This document shows positions 35,218-44,764 of a stretch of 64,000 nucleotides of DNA, in pieces. Origin of the DNA: Saposhnikovia divaricata (taxonomy: Eukaryota > Streptophyta > Magnoliopsida > Apiales > Apiaceae); NCBI GenBank assembly GCA_036435485.1, contig CM071598.1, forward strand, positions 120,840,148 through 120,904,147, given 5' to 3'. The position numbers and the translations under genes were made by a program. The notes beneath the pieces were generated by a model. The model was not told the origin of the DNA and did no database searches. It was given only the letters and a program-made list of their open reading frames with translations. The stretch's first letter is position 1. Every line of letters begins with the position of its first letter.

Positions 35218-36008
35218 AACAGGATTTGCTTCAGAAATATAAACAACTAGAATCTGAGTTGGAGGAAGCAAATAAGAAAATTAGGACTTGGACTAATTCT
35301 GGAAAGGACACTCAACAGATTTTTCAAACAAACACTGTAGGTCTAGGTTATAATGAGGGAGATGAACTTAGATTTCAAAATCAAGTTAAAATCAGACCTC
35401 ATTTTGTACATGGAGCCAGTAAATTTTTGTCTGATAATAAAAAAGATGCTGTTAAAAGTGAACCAGTAAAAACTAGTGTTAAACAGGTTAATATTGGTTC
35501 AATGACAGATAAACAACTCAAACATAAACTGAAGGAGTTAAAATCTGTTAAGAAACAGGGAGTGTCAAATAAGAACAGAAATGGAAAAGTAGGCATCACT
35601 TCAGGAAATAAACCAATGCTTGCTAGTTATGCTCCAAGAAAGACATGTCATAACTGTGGTAGTACTAAGCATCTTGCAAATTTCTGCAAGAAAAACAAAA
35701 ATAAAAATTCTTTACCTTCCAAGTCTAAGGTAAAGAAGGATTTTGCTAGAACTAAGCCACAGACTTTATGCACACACTGTGGAAGCACTTGGCATTCCAT
35801 TTATACTTGCAGACAGTATCATTCTTTTTATCATAATTACTATGAACTTAAACCCAATCTGAAATGGGTTAAAGTTAACGCTGCAAGTGTAAACTCTGAT
35901 ACTGTTAGCTCAAACTCTGATAATGTTAATTCCGCTGCTAAAGCTAACAAAGTTAAGAATGTCAAAGGATCCAAGCAAGTCTGGATCCTTAAATCTAATC
36001 CTCAGTAA
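35175..36008 (+). CDS. Copia gag continuation with two more zinc knuckles
   Basis: 277 aa in a frame shifted relative to gag, overlapping it by 43 nt. The N-terminus continues the coiled coil (DLLQKYKQLESELEEANKKI). Two further cysteine clusters follow: CHNCGSTKHLANFC from residue 158 and CTHCGSTWHSIYTC from residue 199. Multiple knuckles in a long gag are usual for SIRE-type elements. The ATG is probably internal, and the break is more likely a mutation than programmed frameshifting, though the second is possible. The stop at 36006 precedes pol by 10 nt. Confidence 0.82.
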   Translation: MQQVQKERDDVVSIEQDLLQKYKQLESELEEANKKIRTWTNSGKDTQQIFQTNTVGLGYNEGDELRFQNQVKIRPHFVHGASKFLSDNKKDAVKSEPVKTSVKQVNIGSMTDKQLKHKLKELKSVKKQGVSNKNRNGKVGITSGNKPMLASYAPRKTCHNCGSTKHLANFCKKNKNKNSLPSKSKVKKDFARTKPQTLCTHCGSTWHSIYTCRQYHSFYHNYYELKPNLKWVKVNAASVNSDTVSSNSDNVNSAAKANKVKNVKGSKQVWILKSNPQ

Positions 36009-36018
36009 TTGCTTGTGA

Positions 36019-37893
36019 TTGCAGGGCAACAGGGAGGCAACCCTAGTTGTGGACAGTGGATGTTCAGGACACATGACTGGAAATAAAGCCCTGCTATCAG
36101 ACTATGAAGAGAAGGCTGGCCCAAAAGTTTCCTATGGTGATGGCAATGTAGGAAGAACATTGGGATATGGCAATATTAATCTTGGAAATGTCATCATCAA
36201 CAATGTAGCTCATGTCCCAGGACTCAAGCATGACTTGTTATCTGTAAGTCAAATCTGTGACAAGGGATATCATGTAGATTTTCAACCTGAATATTGTGAA
36301 GTTATCAGCAAATCTACAGGAAAGGTTGTTCTAGTTGGTCATAGGCAAAACAACATTTATGAAATCAAGCTCTTAATAGACTCTGTTGGAAAAGCTGTTT
36401 GCCTGTCTACAAGAATGTCTAGTGAAGAGAGTTGGAAGTGGCACAAGAAACTCTCACATTTGAACTTGAACAACATCAATGAATTGATCAAAAAGGATCT
36501 TGTAAGAGGACTCCCAAAGGCTCTGTTAAATGTTGATGGCCTATGTGATTCATGTCAAAAGGCCAAGCAAAGGAAGTCATCTTTCAAGAGCAAGACAGAA
36601 TTTTCAATCACTGATCCTTATCATCTTCTGCATGTTGATCTCTTTGGTCCAGTAAATGTTATGTCTATAGCAAGGAAGAAATATGCTTTAGTCATTGTTG
36701 ATGAATACACTAGATTCACTTGGGTGTATTTTCTAGCAAAAAAGGATGAAACTACATTAACTCTGATGGAGCATGTGAAACTTCTGGACAAAGGATCAAG
36801 TAACAAAGTCAGAATCATCAGAAGTGATAATGGAACTGAGTTCAGGAATGCAACAATGGAAGAATTCTGCAAGAACAATGGAGTGAAGCAAGAATTTTCA
36901 GCACCTGGTACACCACAACAAAATGGTGTAGTTGAAAGGAAAAATAGAACCTTGATAGAAGCTGCCAGAACTATGCTTGATGAAGCAAAATTGCCAACTT
37001 ATTTCTGGGCAGAAGCTGTTCAAACTGCTTGTTTTACTCAAAATGCTACACTGATCAATAAGCATGGAAAAACACCATATGAGATGGTGAAGAAAAAGAA
37101 GCCTAACCTGAAATACTTTCATATTTTCGGGTGCAAATGCTTTGTTTTGAAGACTCATCCTGAACAGTTGACCAAGTTTGAGCTAAAGGCAGATGAAGGA
37201 ATTTTTGTTGGCTATCCACTGTCAACAAAGGCATTCAGAGTTTACAATCTGAGAACTAAAGTGATCATGGAATCTATACATGTGTCTTTTGATGACAAGA
37301 AGATAACTGGACTTGAAGACATAGATGAATATGATCAACTGAACTTTGAAAATGAAAATTTAAACTCTGTTGAAGTAAACTCTGATCAAACTATTCTGAC
37401 AGACTCTGTTGAAACAAACTCTGAACCTCTACTGGTAAACACTGGAGAAACTTCTCAGCCACAACAAAGGGAAGAACCAGTTGAGGGGGAGCATGATCAA
37501 GATGAAGACTCAAACATTGATACTGAGTCAACTGAAAAATCTGGATCAAACTCTAATGATTCAAACTCTGAAAATTCAAATTCTGACTCTGGGCAGTCAA
37601 GTTCAGGGGGAGTCTCAGAAAATGAAGAAAGCCCACAACAAAATCAGGAGAGCATGGATCAAGGGGGAGGATCACATGCTGACAGAAGTCATTTGCCTTC
37701 TGCTAGGAAATGGACCAAATCACATACACCTGATTTGATAATTGGTGATCCAGATGCAAAAGTGAAAACAAGAAGTGCCACTACAAGTGAATGTTTGTTT
37801 CATGCATTCTTGTCTAATAATGAACCAAAGAAAGTGGAAGAAGCTCTTCAAGATGCTGACTGGATAACAGCAATGCAGGAAGAGTTGAATTAA
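36019..37893 (+). CDS. Copia pol, part 1: protease and integrase
   Basis: 624 aa. Aspartic protease at the N-terminus with DSGCSGHM (Asp12). GAG-pre-integrase zinc region WHKKLSHLN...CDSC at about 140-175. The integrase catalytic core has HVDLFGPV (Asp207), SDNGTEF (Asp270) and Glu306, giving D,D35E spacing, with PQQNGVVERKNRT around the Glu. The integrase C-terminus is YFHIFGCKCFVL. A Ser/Asn/Glu-rich linker leads to the start of the RT region (ADWITAMQEELN). It ends at TAA 37891-37893, after which the same frame continues into RT, so this is a premature stop, most simply a C-to-T change from a Gln codon. Confidence 0.93.
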   Translation: MQGNREATLVVDSGCSGHMTGNKALLSDYEEKAGPKVSYGDGNVGRTLGYGNINLGNVIINNVAHVPGLKHDLLSVSQICDKGYHVDFQPEYCEVISKSTGKVVLVGHRQNNIYEIKLLIDSVGKAVCLSTRMSSEESWKWHKKLSHLNLNNINELIKKDLVRGLPKALLNVDGLCDSCQKAKQRKSSFKSKTEFSITDPYHLLHVDLFGPVNVMSIARKKYALVIVDEYTRFTWVYFLAKKDETTLTLMEHVKLLDKGSSNKVRIIRSDNGTEFRNATMEEFCKNNGVKQEFSAPGTPQQNGVVERKNRTLIEAARTMLDEAKLPTYFWAEAVQTACFTQNATLINKHGKTPYEMVKKKKPNLKYFHIFGCKCFVLKTHPEQLTKFELKADEGIFVGYPLSTKAFRVYNLRTKVIMESIHVSFDDKKITGLEDIDEYDQLNFENENLNSVEVNSDQTILTDSVETNSEPLLVNTGETSQPQQREEPVEGEHDQDEDSNIDTESTEKSGSNSNDSNSENSNSDSGQSSSGGVSENEESPQQNQESMDQGGGSHADRSHLPSARKWTKSHTPDLIIGDPDAKVKTRSATTSECLFHAFLSNNEPKKVEEALQDADWITAMQEELN

Positions 37894-39567
37894 TTTGAAA
37901 GAAATGAAGTTTGGACCCTTGTACGAAGGCCAAAGAACAGATCTATTGTTGGTACTAAATGGGTTTTCAGAAACAAGACTGACAGTGAAGGTGTTATCAC
38001 AAGGAACAAGGCTAGACTGGTAGCAAAAGGCTATTCACAACAGGAAGGAATAGACTATGATGAAACATTTGCTCCAGTTGCAAGATTGGAGGCAATCAGA
38101 ATTTTTCTAGCATATGCCTCTCACAAGAAATTCAAAGTGTTCCAGATGGATGTGAAAAGTGCTTTTCTGAATGGGAAGCTTGAAGAAGAAGTGTTTGTTG
38201 AACAACCACCAGGATTTGTGGACCCAAAATATCCAGACCATGTCTACAGGCTGGATAAAGCACTCTATGGACTTAAGCAAGCACCAAGGGCATGGTATGA
38301 AACTCTGGCTCAATTTCTCTTAGAAAGTGGATTCAACAGAGGTACTATTGACAAAACTCTGTTTTATTTCAAATCTGGGAGTGACTTGCTTTTAGTTCAG
38401 ATATATGTTGATGACATTATCTTTGGGTCTACTAATGATAAACTCTGTAAGAAGTTTGCCAAGCTCATGCATTCCAGATATCAAATGAGCATGATGGGAG
38501 AGCTTAGTTATTTTCTAGGCCTACAGGTGAAACAAACAGATGATGGTATCTTCATTAATCAAGGAAAATATACCAGAAATCTTCTCAAGAAATTTGGTAT
38601 GCTTGACTGTTCATCTGCATCAACTCCCATGGCAACAGCAACTAAATTGGACAAAGACACAGGAGTTTCAGTGGATATGACAAACTACAGGGGCATGATA
38701 GGATTTCTTCTTTACTTGACAGCTAGTAGGCCTGACATCATGTATACAACCTGTCTTTGTGAAAAGGCATCAAGACCTGTTGTTAAAGGCATTAAGATAA
38801 ATGAAAATGTCAATGCTGATCAGAGATTGTCTCATTCAAGAAAGCCAACAGCAGATGAGGCTAGATTGAAGCTTAAAGAAAAAGTTGTTGAAGTTGATAA
38901 GAGTTCAAAGAAGCTAAAGCAAGTTACAACCTCTGTTTCTACACATGTTGTACAAACTACTCTTCCAATTCATGGTTTTGTGAGACCTACTATTCCTGAG
39001 AATACTGAGAAAGTTCAAGGAGGTGATATTTTTCAAAGCAGAGCAATGATTGCTAAGCAACCACACGATTTGGCTGGTTTAGGATCACACAGAGAAAGAA
39101 CTTTGAATATTACTCCTAGAGATCATTCATCACTGGCTGCTCCAGGCAAGGGTGTCCTTCAAGTTAATTTGGACAAGCTGGAATCAGTACAGTTGATTCA
39201 TCAAAGAAGTCTAAATAAAGACTTTCTGCTGTATTTCATGGAGGATGGGACTGTTTACAAAGTTGGAGAGCATGATATTCATTTGAAAATGTATGAAGAA
39301 CTGCAGTATGTTTTACATATTTTCAAAGTGAATAACAGTCGTACTTACCGAGCTGCAGAAGTGCTTAGATACCAGATGGAAAGATCAAAGATGATTTGTG
39401 GAATTAAAGACAAGTCTGAATATGTGCCAAAGTACTTAGATTACAAAGGAAGAATGGTTGAAATGAAGAGAAACAGTGCTAAGTTGAGAACTGATTTGGG
39501 TATCATTGTGCTTGAATTCAATTCAGAATCAGAAAAGTCATACTTTTCAGACTTGGAAATGAAATGA
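37894..39567 (+). CDS. Copia pol, part 2: reverse transcriptase fused to a 3' ORF, RNase H missing
   Basis: Same frame as part 1. RT conserved blocks: TKWVFRNKTD, KARLVAKGYSQQEGIDYDETFAPVAR, FQMDVKSAFLNG, VYRLDKALYGLKQAPRAWY, YVDDIIFGS (catalytic Asp-Asp at 38410-38415) and YFLGLQVKQ. RT ends normally near SRPDIMYTTCLC (38763). The usual continuation into RNase H is absent: the frame switches to a Lys-rich segment and then a block (LDKLESVQLIHQRS, YFMEDGTVYKVGEHDIHLKMY) that I do not recognise but which fits the extra 3' ORF of SIRE-type elements. A deletion near 38760 thus created an RT-3'ORF fusion. The first ATG of the open part (38086) is not a real start. Confidence 0.9.
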   Translation, partial: FERNEVWTLVRRPKNRSIVGTKWVFRNKTDSEGVITRNKARLVAKGYSQQEGIDYDETFAPVARLEAIRIFLAYASHKKFKVFQMDVKSAFLNGKLEEEVFVEQPPGFVDPKYPDHVYRLDKALYGLKQAPRAWYETLAQFLLESGFNRGTIDKTLFYFKSGSDLLLVQIYVDDIIFGSTNDKLCKKFAKLMHSRYQMSMMGELSYFLGLQVKQTDDGIFINQGKYTRNLLKKFGMLDCSSASTPMATATKLDKDTGVSVDMTNYRGMIGFLLYLTASRPDIMYTTCLCEKASRPVVKGIKINENVNADQRLSHSRKPTADEARLKLKEKVVEVDKSSKKLKQVTTSVSTHVVQTTLPIHGFVRPTIPENTEKVQGGDIFQSRAMIAKQPHDLAGLGSHRERTLNITPRDHSSLAAPGKGVLQVNLDKLESVQLIHQRSLNKDFLLYFMEDGTVYKVGEHDIHLKMYEELQYVLHIFKVNNSRTYRAAEVLRYQMERSKMICGIKDKSEYVPKYLDYKGRMVEMKRNSAKLRTDLGIIVLEFNSESEKSYFSDLEMK

Positions 39568-39734
39568 AGAAGAACAGCATCTATGATCTGAAATCAGCTA
39601 TTTATCAGACAGATGGTACAGATTCTAAGCTTCGAGAGATCAAGCTAGAGATGGAAAGAGCACTTGAAGTTGCAGAAGAGAGATTGCTAACAGAGTACTT
39701 GAGGACAGCATGGGATGTTGAAAGGATTAAGTAA
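39564..39734 (+). CDS. Short continuation of the copia 3' ORF
   Basis: 56 aa starting at an ATG that overlaps the preceding stop (ATGA). The sequence is highly charged and predicted helical (KLREIKLEMERALEVAEERLL). It reads as a natural continuation of the upstream 3' ORF after a 1-nt frame change. The ATGA overlap could also be a real start. No family recognised. Confidence 0.55.
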   Translation: MKKNSIYDLKSAIYQTDGTDSKLREIKLEMERALEVAEERLLTEYLRTAWDVERIK

Positions 39735-39879
39735 TTTATGCTCTGTAAGTTTTTCATATTTTCGGTAATTTTGTTAAGTATCAGTTTAAACTCTGTTTAG
39801 TTGTTAAACACTGTATATGATTATTTGTTTTTGACATCATCAATTAACTATTAACTTGTGCATTTTTGCTAATGAACAA

Positions 39880-39891
39880 GTTGGGGGAGAT
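39880..39891 (+). other. Polypurine tract of the copia element
   Basis: GTTGGGGGAGAT immediately before the 3' LTR start at 39892. Confidence 0.85.
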
Positions 39892-40410
39892 TGTTAGATA
39901 TAATTGATGTAATGTTTCAGTGTTTAAGTGTAACAGTGATATATCAGAGTTTAACTGGAAGGAAGTCAGAGTTTAGTAAAGTCTGACTGACGGAAGCTGG
40001 ACAGAGTTTAGTAAAGTCTGTCTAGAAGCAGCGCGTACAGAGTCAACAGAAGATATTAGAGATCAATTGAAGATTGATATGGAAGCGAGATCTTTGGAGA
40101 CTGGATAGCTATCAAAGAGATCGAGTTGACTTAGGAGACGTGTGACAATCTGTAATTGATATCTTTGTATAGCTGATTGTTAGGAATATCAATTAGAGAT
40201 TGTATCGAAGCTGTATATTATATAAATACAGTTAGGTTAACCCTAGAAGGGTATCGTGCATCGAACTATCATTATTGTAACCTAGCAGCTCTTTGTGATA
40301 GTTTACATCACGAAGAGGGTTTTTAATATCAGAAGATTTAAAGTGCATAATCATCTTACTTGTTAAACTCTCATACGAATTTGATTATTATTTGTGTATT
40401 CGGCCTAACA
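39892..40410 (+). repeat. Copia 3' LTR (519 bp)
   Basis: By eye identical to the 5' LTR except for 4 extra bases (ACTT, in CATCTTACTTGTTAAAC) near 40358. Confidence 0.95.
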
Positions 40411-40415
40411 ATTAC
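40411..40415. repeat. Target-site duplication ATTAC, right copy (copia)
   Basis: Matches 33194-33198. Confidence 0.92.
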
Positions 40416-42046
40416 ACATTTGATTTTAGTTTCATGTACAGTTTTCTATTTTAACATGTTAGTCAAATAGAAAAAAAATAGGCGATACTCATTTTCAAAT
40501 ATCTTATTTTATGCATAGGGATGACAGCGGTTTGGGTTTGATCTGAATTTTGTAAAATTCAAACCCATTCCAAATATTTTTGGGTTTTAAAAATAAATCC
40601 ATATCCAAAACTCAATATCCAAAATCAAATTTATCGAATTTCGGATTAGATCTAGATTTTTTTGGTATCCAAAATTAGTAATAATGTAACCAAAATTAAA
40701 ATAATCGCTACACGCAAACAACATTAATTTTATTTATATAATAATTAAAAATTAAAATGATTAAATTAAGTAGTCAAATATAACATATTATACGATTTAA
40801 CATACTAAATAAAATTTAATATATGTTAAAAAAAATTCTTTGTATATAACATAAATGAAAAATCTATGTAAAGTAAAGAAAATCGCATCTTAAATATATC
40901 AATATAATTTGACATTGAGAAATAGAAGTTTTAATTACTAAATTAGTATTGATTATTTCTAATGAAATATTTGAATTAAAATAAAAAAATTATATGTCTT
41001 ACATCTAAAATATTACATAAAAAAATTTCAAATTATAACCATAAACTCTAACAGTCATATCTTACTCAAAGAATGAGATATATTGGATTTGTTTGGTTAA
41101 TTTATAATGTTTATTTTTCTATAGTAAATCACTTCACTAATAAAAGAACATAAAATTTGTAAAAATAATATTGAACAAACACATAGGAAATTAGATTAGA
41201 TGAAAGTTTTTCTTAATTATCATAACTACGTTCGTTTAATGGATTTTGCACCATAGTGATCCTTTCTCATATCGCTGAGAGACAATCTATTAATTTATAA
41301 CGGTTGTTAGAAGTAAGTGTTTATAATTTTTAATATATATTCGAAAAATTGATCGGGCCCATACAAATATTTTGAATGTATTAATGTAATAACAATTATA
41401 GAAACCCATTTTACTGCACATTTAAATATACCATATTTTACAAAGAACAAAACTTAAAATATGGGTAGAAAACTTATGAACTTGGTTGAAAGATTCTCAA
41501 AAATGAGAGAAATCAAATGAAGAAAAATATTAAAAAAAAATAATAAAAAGGGGCCTAGTATGTTTGAGCGGGGATGTGAATATTATGATAATTGTTTGAT
41601 AGTATTGATATTAATGCAGTTGGTATAAATTGAAGATTATTTTATACTTAAATTTTAATGAAATTATCCTTTTTTTCTTTCTAAATTATGATTAAAATAA
41701 TATGTTTATATTAATTAATTAATTAATTTTATCATTCGGTGCATAGCACGGGTAAAACGCTAGTATATAATAAGCGTAAGAGGGATCTTATCCATAATTT
41801 TGGTTTGGTCACTGTACCGCAAAAATAATCTCAACCATCGAATATAACATTTTTAAAAATAGACGATCAAGATTATATCATATTAAAAAGAAAATTATAA
41901 TCTAAAAAGGATATAATTAAAAATGTTGTATTAAAATTGAATTTTAAAAGAAGTTATAATCTGAAAAGGATATAAAAGATTGTATTAGAACTCAATTTTA
42001 TTTATTTATTTATTTATATTAAAAAAGTTTCATATTTACTATTTAG
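40416..42046. other. AT-rich region with a possible Helitron end
   Basis: No ORF of note. 40515-40680 (GGGATGACAGCGGTTTGGGT, then repeated CCAAA and ATCCAAAA motifs) resembles one end of a hAT-type element; no partner end was found. The Helitron-like terminus is given separately. Confidence 0.45.
41737..41763 (+). mobile_element. Helitron-like 3' terminus
   Basis: CGGTGCATAGCACGGG, able to form a short GTGC/GCAC hairpin, is followed 6 bases later by CTAG and a T, the usual form of plant Helitron 3' ends. The 5' end was not located. Confidence 0.5.
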
Positions 42047-42732
42047 GCTCTATCTCGAGATATAAAAATCAGATTTGGATGATTTTACAGTCCACGCGAA
42101 ACTCATAAAATTATCTTTAATTTAGTGATGATTTTACAATTATTATCCAAATAAAAACATTCAGAATCTCAGGAGAAAATATAATTACGAATTTTTACAT
42201 TAATCATATTTAGTGTAGAATACATATATTAATAATCCTATTCAATATAAAAAACCTAATTTTATATTATTAAATCATTGACAAGCACTTTTTCGTATTT
42301 CAATATAAATACACTTTTTAGTTTACATGTTAAAATATTAAATATTTTTTATGCTAGATCCAACGTTTTTTATCTATTTATTTTAAGATCTAACAGTTCT
42401 TATTTATCTTATCGTACTGAGGATCAGACTACCAACTACCAAAATTTTGGATAAAATTCCTCCTACACTTATTATTAAAACTGTATTTGGTTGTTAGTAC
42501 AACTATCTTCAAATAATAAGAAGGTTATTTTGATAATTAAAACAAAATATAATTAGATTTCCTAAATATAATAGAATTTTCAATATAAAAAATCGTTAAT
42601 TTCATCTCTCTTTTGTTTCTTGGTAGTTTTAATTGGAGAAAATTGTTAAATCATCATTAAATTAAAGATTATTTTGTCAATTTCACGTAGGCTATAAAAT
42701 CATCCAAATCAAGTTTTAAGAATTCAAGACAA
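42047..42732. mobile_element. Long-TIR foldback element (copy 2 of 2)
   Basis: Same family and orientation as 12578-13217. The left arm (GGATGATTTTACAGTCCACG) pairs with the right arm (TAGGCTATAAAATCATCC). Confidence 0.65.
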
Positions 42733-42780
42733 AACACATAATAAATTGAACGTGTAAAATCTTTTATATATATATATATA

Positions 42781-43313
42781 TAGGCCATTATTCTAGAGAG
42801 GACCTCCTTATATAGAGAATATGAGAGAACTACTAATTTTATATGATTCTATAGTAGAATCAAAGTTTTAATTTTTGGTTCTATAAAAAAAAGATCATTT
42901 TTTTGGTTCTATAAAAAAAATCTGATCCTGTAACAGAATCACTGCCGACGTGGCAGTGCTGACGACAGCTGCCACGTCATCACCGTTGACGTGGCAGTGC
43001 CACGTCATCAATGATGCCGCCACTGATGACGTGGCACTGCCACGTCATCAATGATGCCGCCACTAGTGACGTGGCACTACCACGTCAATAGTGATGACAT
43101 GGCAGATGGCGTGGCACTGCCACGTGTCACTACCACGTCAGCAGTGATGACGTGTCAGTGCCACGTGGCAGTGGTGACGTAGCAATATCGCGTCGGCAGT
43201 GACGTGGCGATGTCGAATTTTAAAAAAAAAAAAAAGTGGTTCTATTGTAGAATCATAAAAAATATATGGTTCTCTCATATTCTCTATATATAAGGAGGTC
43301 CTCTCTAGAAGGG

Positions 43314-43320
<7 letters not shown>
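42781..43320. mobile_element. (TA)n-inserted foldback MITE A
   Basis: Flanked by TA tracts (42765-42782 and 43316-43365). Inverted termini of about 85 bp: TCTAGAGAGGACCTCC on the left is matched by GGAGGTCCTCTCTAGA on the right, then ATAGAGAATATGAGAGAAC and its complement. The core (42935-43210) is GC-rich and made of alternating GACGTGGCA and TGCCACGTC units. No coding capacity. Confidence 0.85.
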
Positions 43321-43365
<45 letters not shown>

Positions 43366-43368
<3 letters not shown>

Positions 43369-43660
43369 TTTTATAACAACAATTTGATATGTAAACTAAA
43401 AACAAATTAATAATAAAAAAATAATATAATAAATAATAGAAAAATAGCATAGTTTTATATAAGGTTCTAATTTAAACCTAACCCATATAAATAACCTCTT
43501 TAATTATTCCTCTTACATGCAATAAACTATATCCGATAACAATGATGATCTCTCTTTTGTCAACCATATATGTCTCTCTGCTTCGCACATCTGAAGTAAC
43601 TTCTTTGTTTCCCTGTGCCTACTAGTTTCTTTTGTCCGTGCTTCTTCCATGATCACTGAT
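43366..43660. other. Spacer and possible C-terminal tail of the adjacent ORF
   Basis: On the minus strand a frame offset from the 249-aa ORF runs from its stop to TAA at 43513-43515. It encodes about 45 charged residues from an ATG at 43650 (EARTKETSRHRETKKLL, CEAERHIWLTKERSSLL). It may be the displaced C-terminus of that ORF after a frameshift. Confidence 0.4.
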
Positions 43661-44410
43661 CTATCCCAACTTTGCAGCACTAGCAACTTTCATTACTTCA
43701 TTCGTCGAACTTTTGTCCTTTTGCTCCGATGATTTACTAGTTCTTCTTGTACATGGTTGTTGCAGGCCTTGTGCATTCTCAGTTATGGAGGAGTTGGCCT
43801 CATACAAGTCCAGATCATCATCGAGTAGAGCATGTGGCATACGATTGTTCAAGGGAGAGATAGGACAAGGTTTCTTTAACGTAGAGTTGCAGTTGCGATT
43901 GACTACATTGGAAACGAGTTGCGCAAGTTCATCTTCTACGCCATCAAGGAAACTTTGATCGCCATGCCCTTGATCAGCCGTGTATGTGGAGTTTGTATGA
44001 CAATTGTTGTAGGGCTCAGAGGGGGCCTTGGTTTCGTATAAAAACATGACATTATCATTGGTACCAATAATATCATAATCATCCGTAGACACTTCTCCAA
44101 GAGTTTTTGTAGTATTCATGAAATAGATAACATCATTAGAACCCAGATAATGATCGGAGTTGACCTTGCTTTCGTAAAGATACTTCAGTTCATCAGTATG
44201 ATCAACAAGGCCATGTAAACCATTAGAAGGTTGATCATAGCCGTAGTCAAATTCATCAAAAATCGGAGGACCAGCACTTTGATATTGATCATAGCCGTAG
44301 TTATATTCTTCCAAAATTGGGGGACCTGCACTCTGGTATTGATCATAGCCGTAGTTATATTCTTCAGAAATCGGAGGGCCTGCACTCCAGAGTTCACAAT
44401 AGTCCTCCAT
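43661..44410 (-). CDS. Unrecognised acidic protein with three 18-residue repeats; candidate host gene
   Basis: 249 aa from an ATG at 44410. Residues 9-62 are three tandem copies of an 18-residue unit (SAGPPI-EEYNYGYDQYQ). The middle is rich in Asp, Asn and Tyr, with two related segments (ELKYLYESKV...DVIYFMNTTK and NVMFLYETKA). The C-terminus is Ser/Lys-rich. No signal peptide, membrane segment or known domain was seen, and no function is proposed. A TATA-like sequence lies about 100 bp upstream. Codon pattern, length and absence of TE motifs make a real or recently decayed host gene plausible. A charged helical frame continues past the stop in another frame, so the annotated end may be a frameshift. 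It lies between MITE A and a LINE fragment. Confidence 0.5.
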   Translation of the reverse strand: MEDYCELWSAGPPISEEYNYGYDQYQSAGPPILEEYNYGYDQYQSAGPPIFDEFDYGYDQPSNGLHGLVDHTDELKYLYESKVNSDHYLGSNDVIYFMNTTKTLGEVSTDDYDIIGTNDNVMFLYETKAPSEPYNNCHTNSTYTADQGHGDQSFLDGVEDELAQLVSNVVNRNCNSTLKKPCPISPLNNRMPHALLDDDLDLYEANSSITENAQGLQQPCTRRTSKSSEQKDKSSTNEVMKVASAAKLG

Positions 44411-44505
44411 GCATGTATAACTATAGTATTAGTTTTTCTCTCTTCCTTTTTTTTCCAAGGCTCTAACTTCTGGCTAGTTAGGTTTTAATGATACCAGTGA
44501 ATGCC

Positions 44506-44520
44506 CATATATAGATATAG
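44506..44520 (-). promoter_or_regulatory. TATA-like element upstream of the 249-aa ORF
   Basis: Minus-strand CTATATCTATATATG lies about 100 bp before the ATG at 44410; the intervening leader is A-rich and has no other ATG in frame. Confidence 0.4.
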
Positions 44521-44753
44521 TCTGTTGAAAGGATATTTTTGCATGGTGTGTCCGAATTTGATTTTCAAATTCTTATCAGATTGATAAAATATCTAGAAAA
44601 ATAAATTTGGTTTTGAATCCGAAAAATGTTATGTGGATATTTTTCGAATCCGTTTTACAAACAAATTTTTCCTTTTTTTTGTCAAATTTAATATAAAAAT
44701 TGAGAATACATCAGAAAAATTAAATTGAAACCATAAATCAAAATAGAATTTAA

Positions 44754-44764
44754 ATATAGTATAT
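44754..44764. repeat. LINE target-site duplication, left copy
   Basis: ATATAGTATAT; matches 45338-45348. Confidence 0.75.

Larger units (their letters stand above)
33199..40410 (+). mobile_element. SIRE/Maximus-type Ty1/copia retrotransposon, recently inserted
   Basis: Perfect TSD (ATTAC), LTRs TGTTAG...CTAACA, an initiator-tRNA-Met PBS, and gag, protease, integrase and RT in copia order. The long coiled-coil gag with several CCHC motifs and the extra ORF after pol point to SIRE/Maximus. The LTRs show no substitution that I could find; the only difference is a 4-bp indel. Despite its youth it lacks RNase H and is frameshifted in gag, with an in-frame stop in pol. At 7.2 kb it is short for the lineage. 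Confidence 0.93.
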
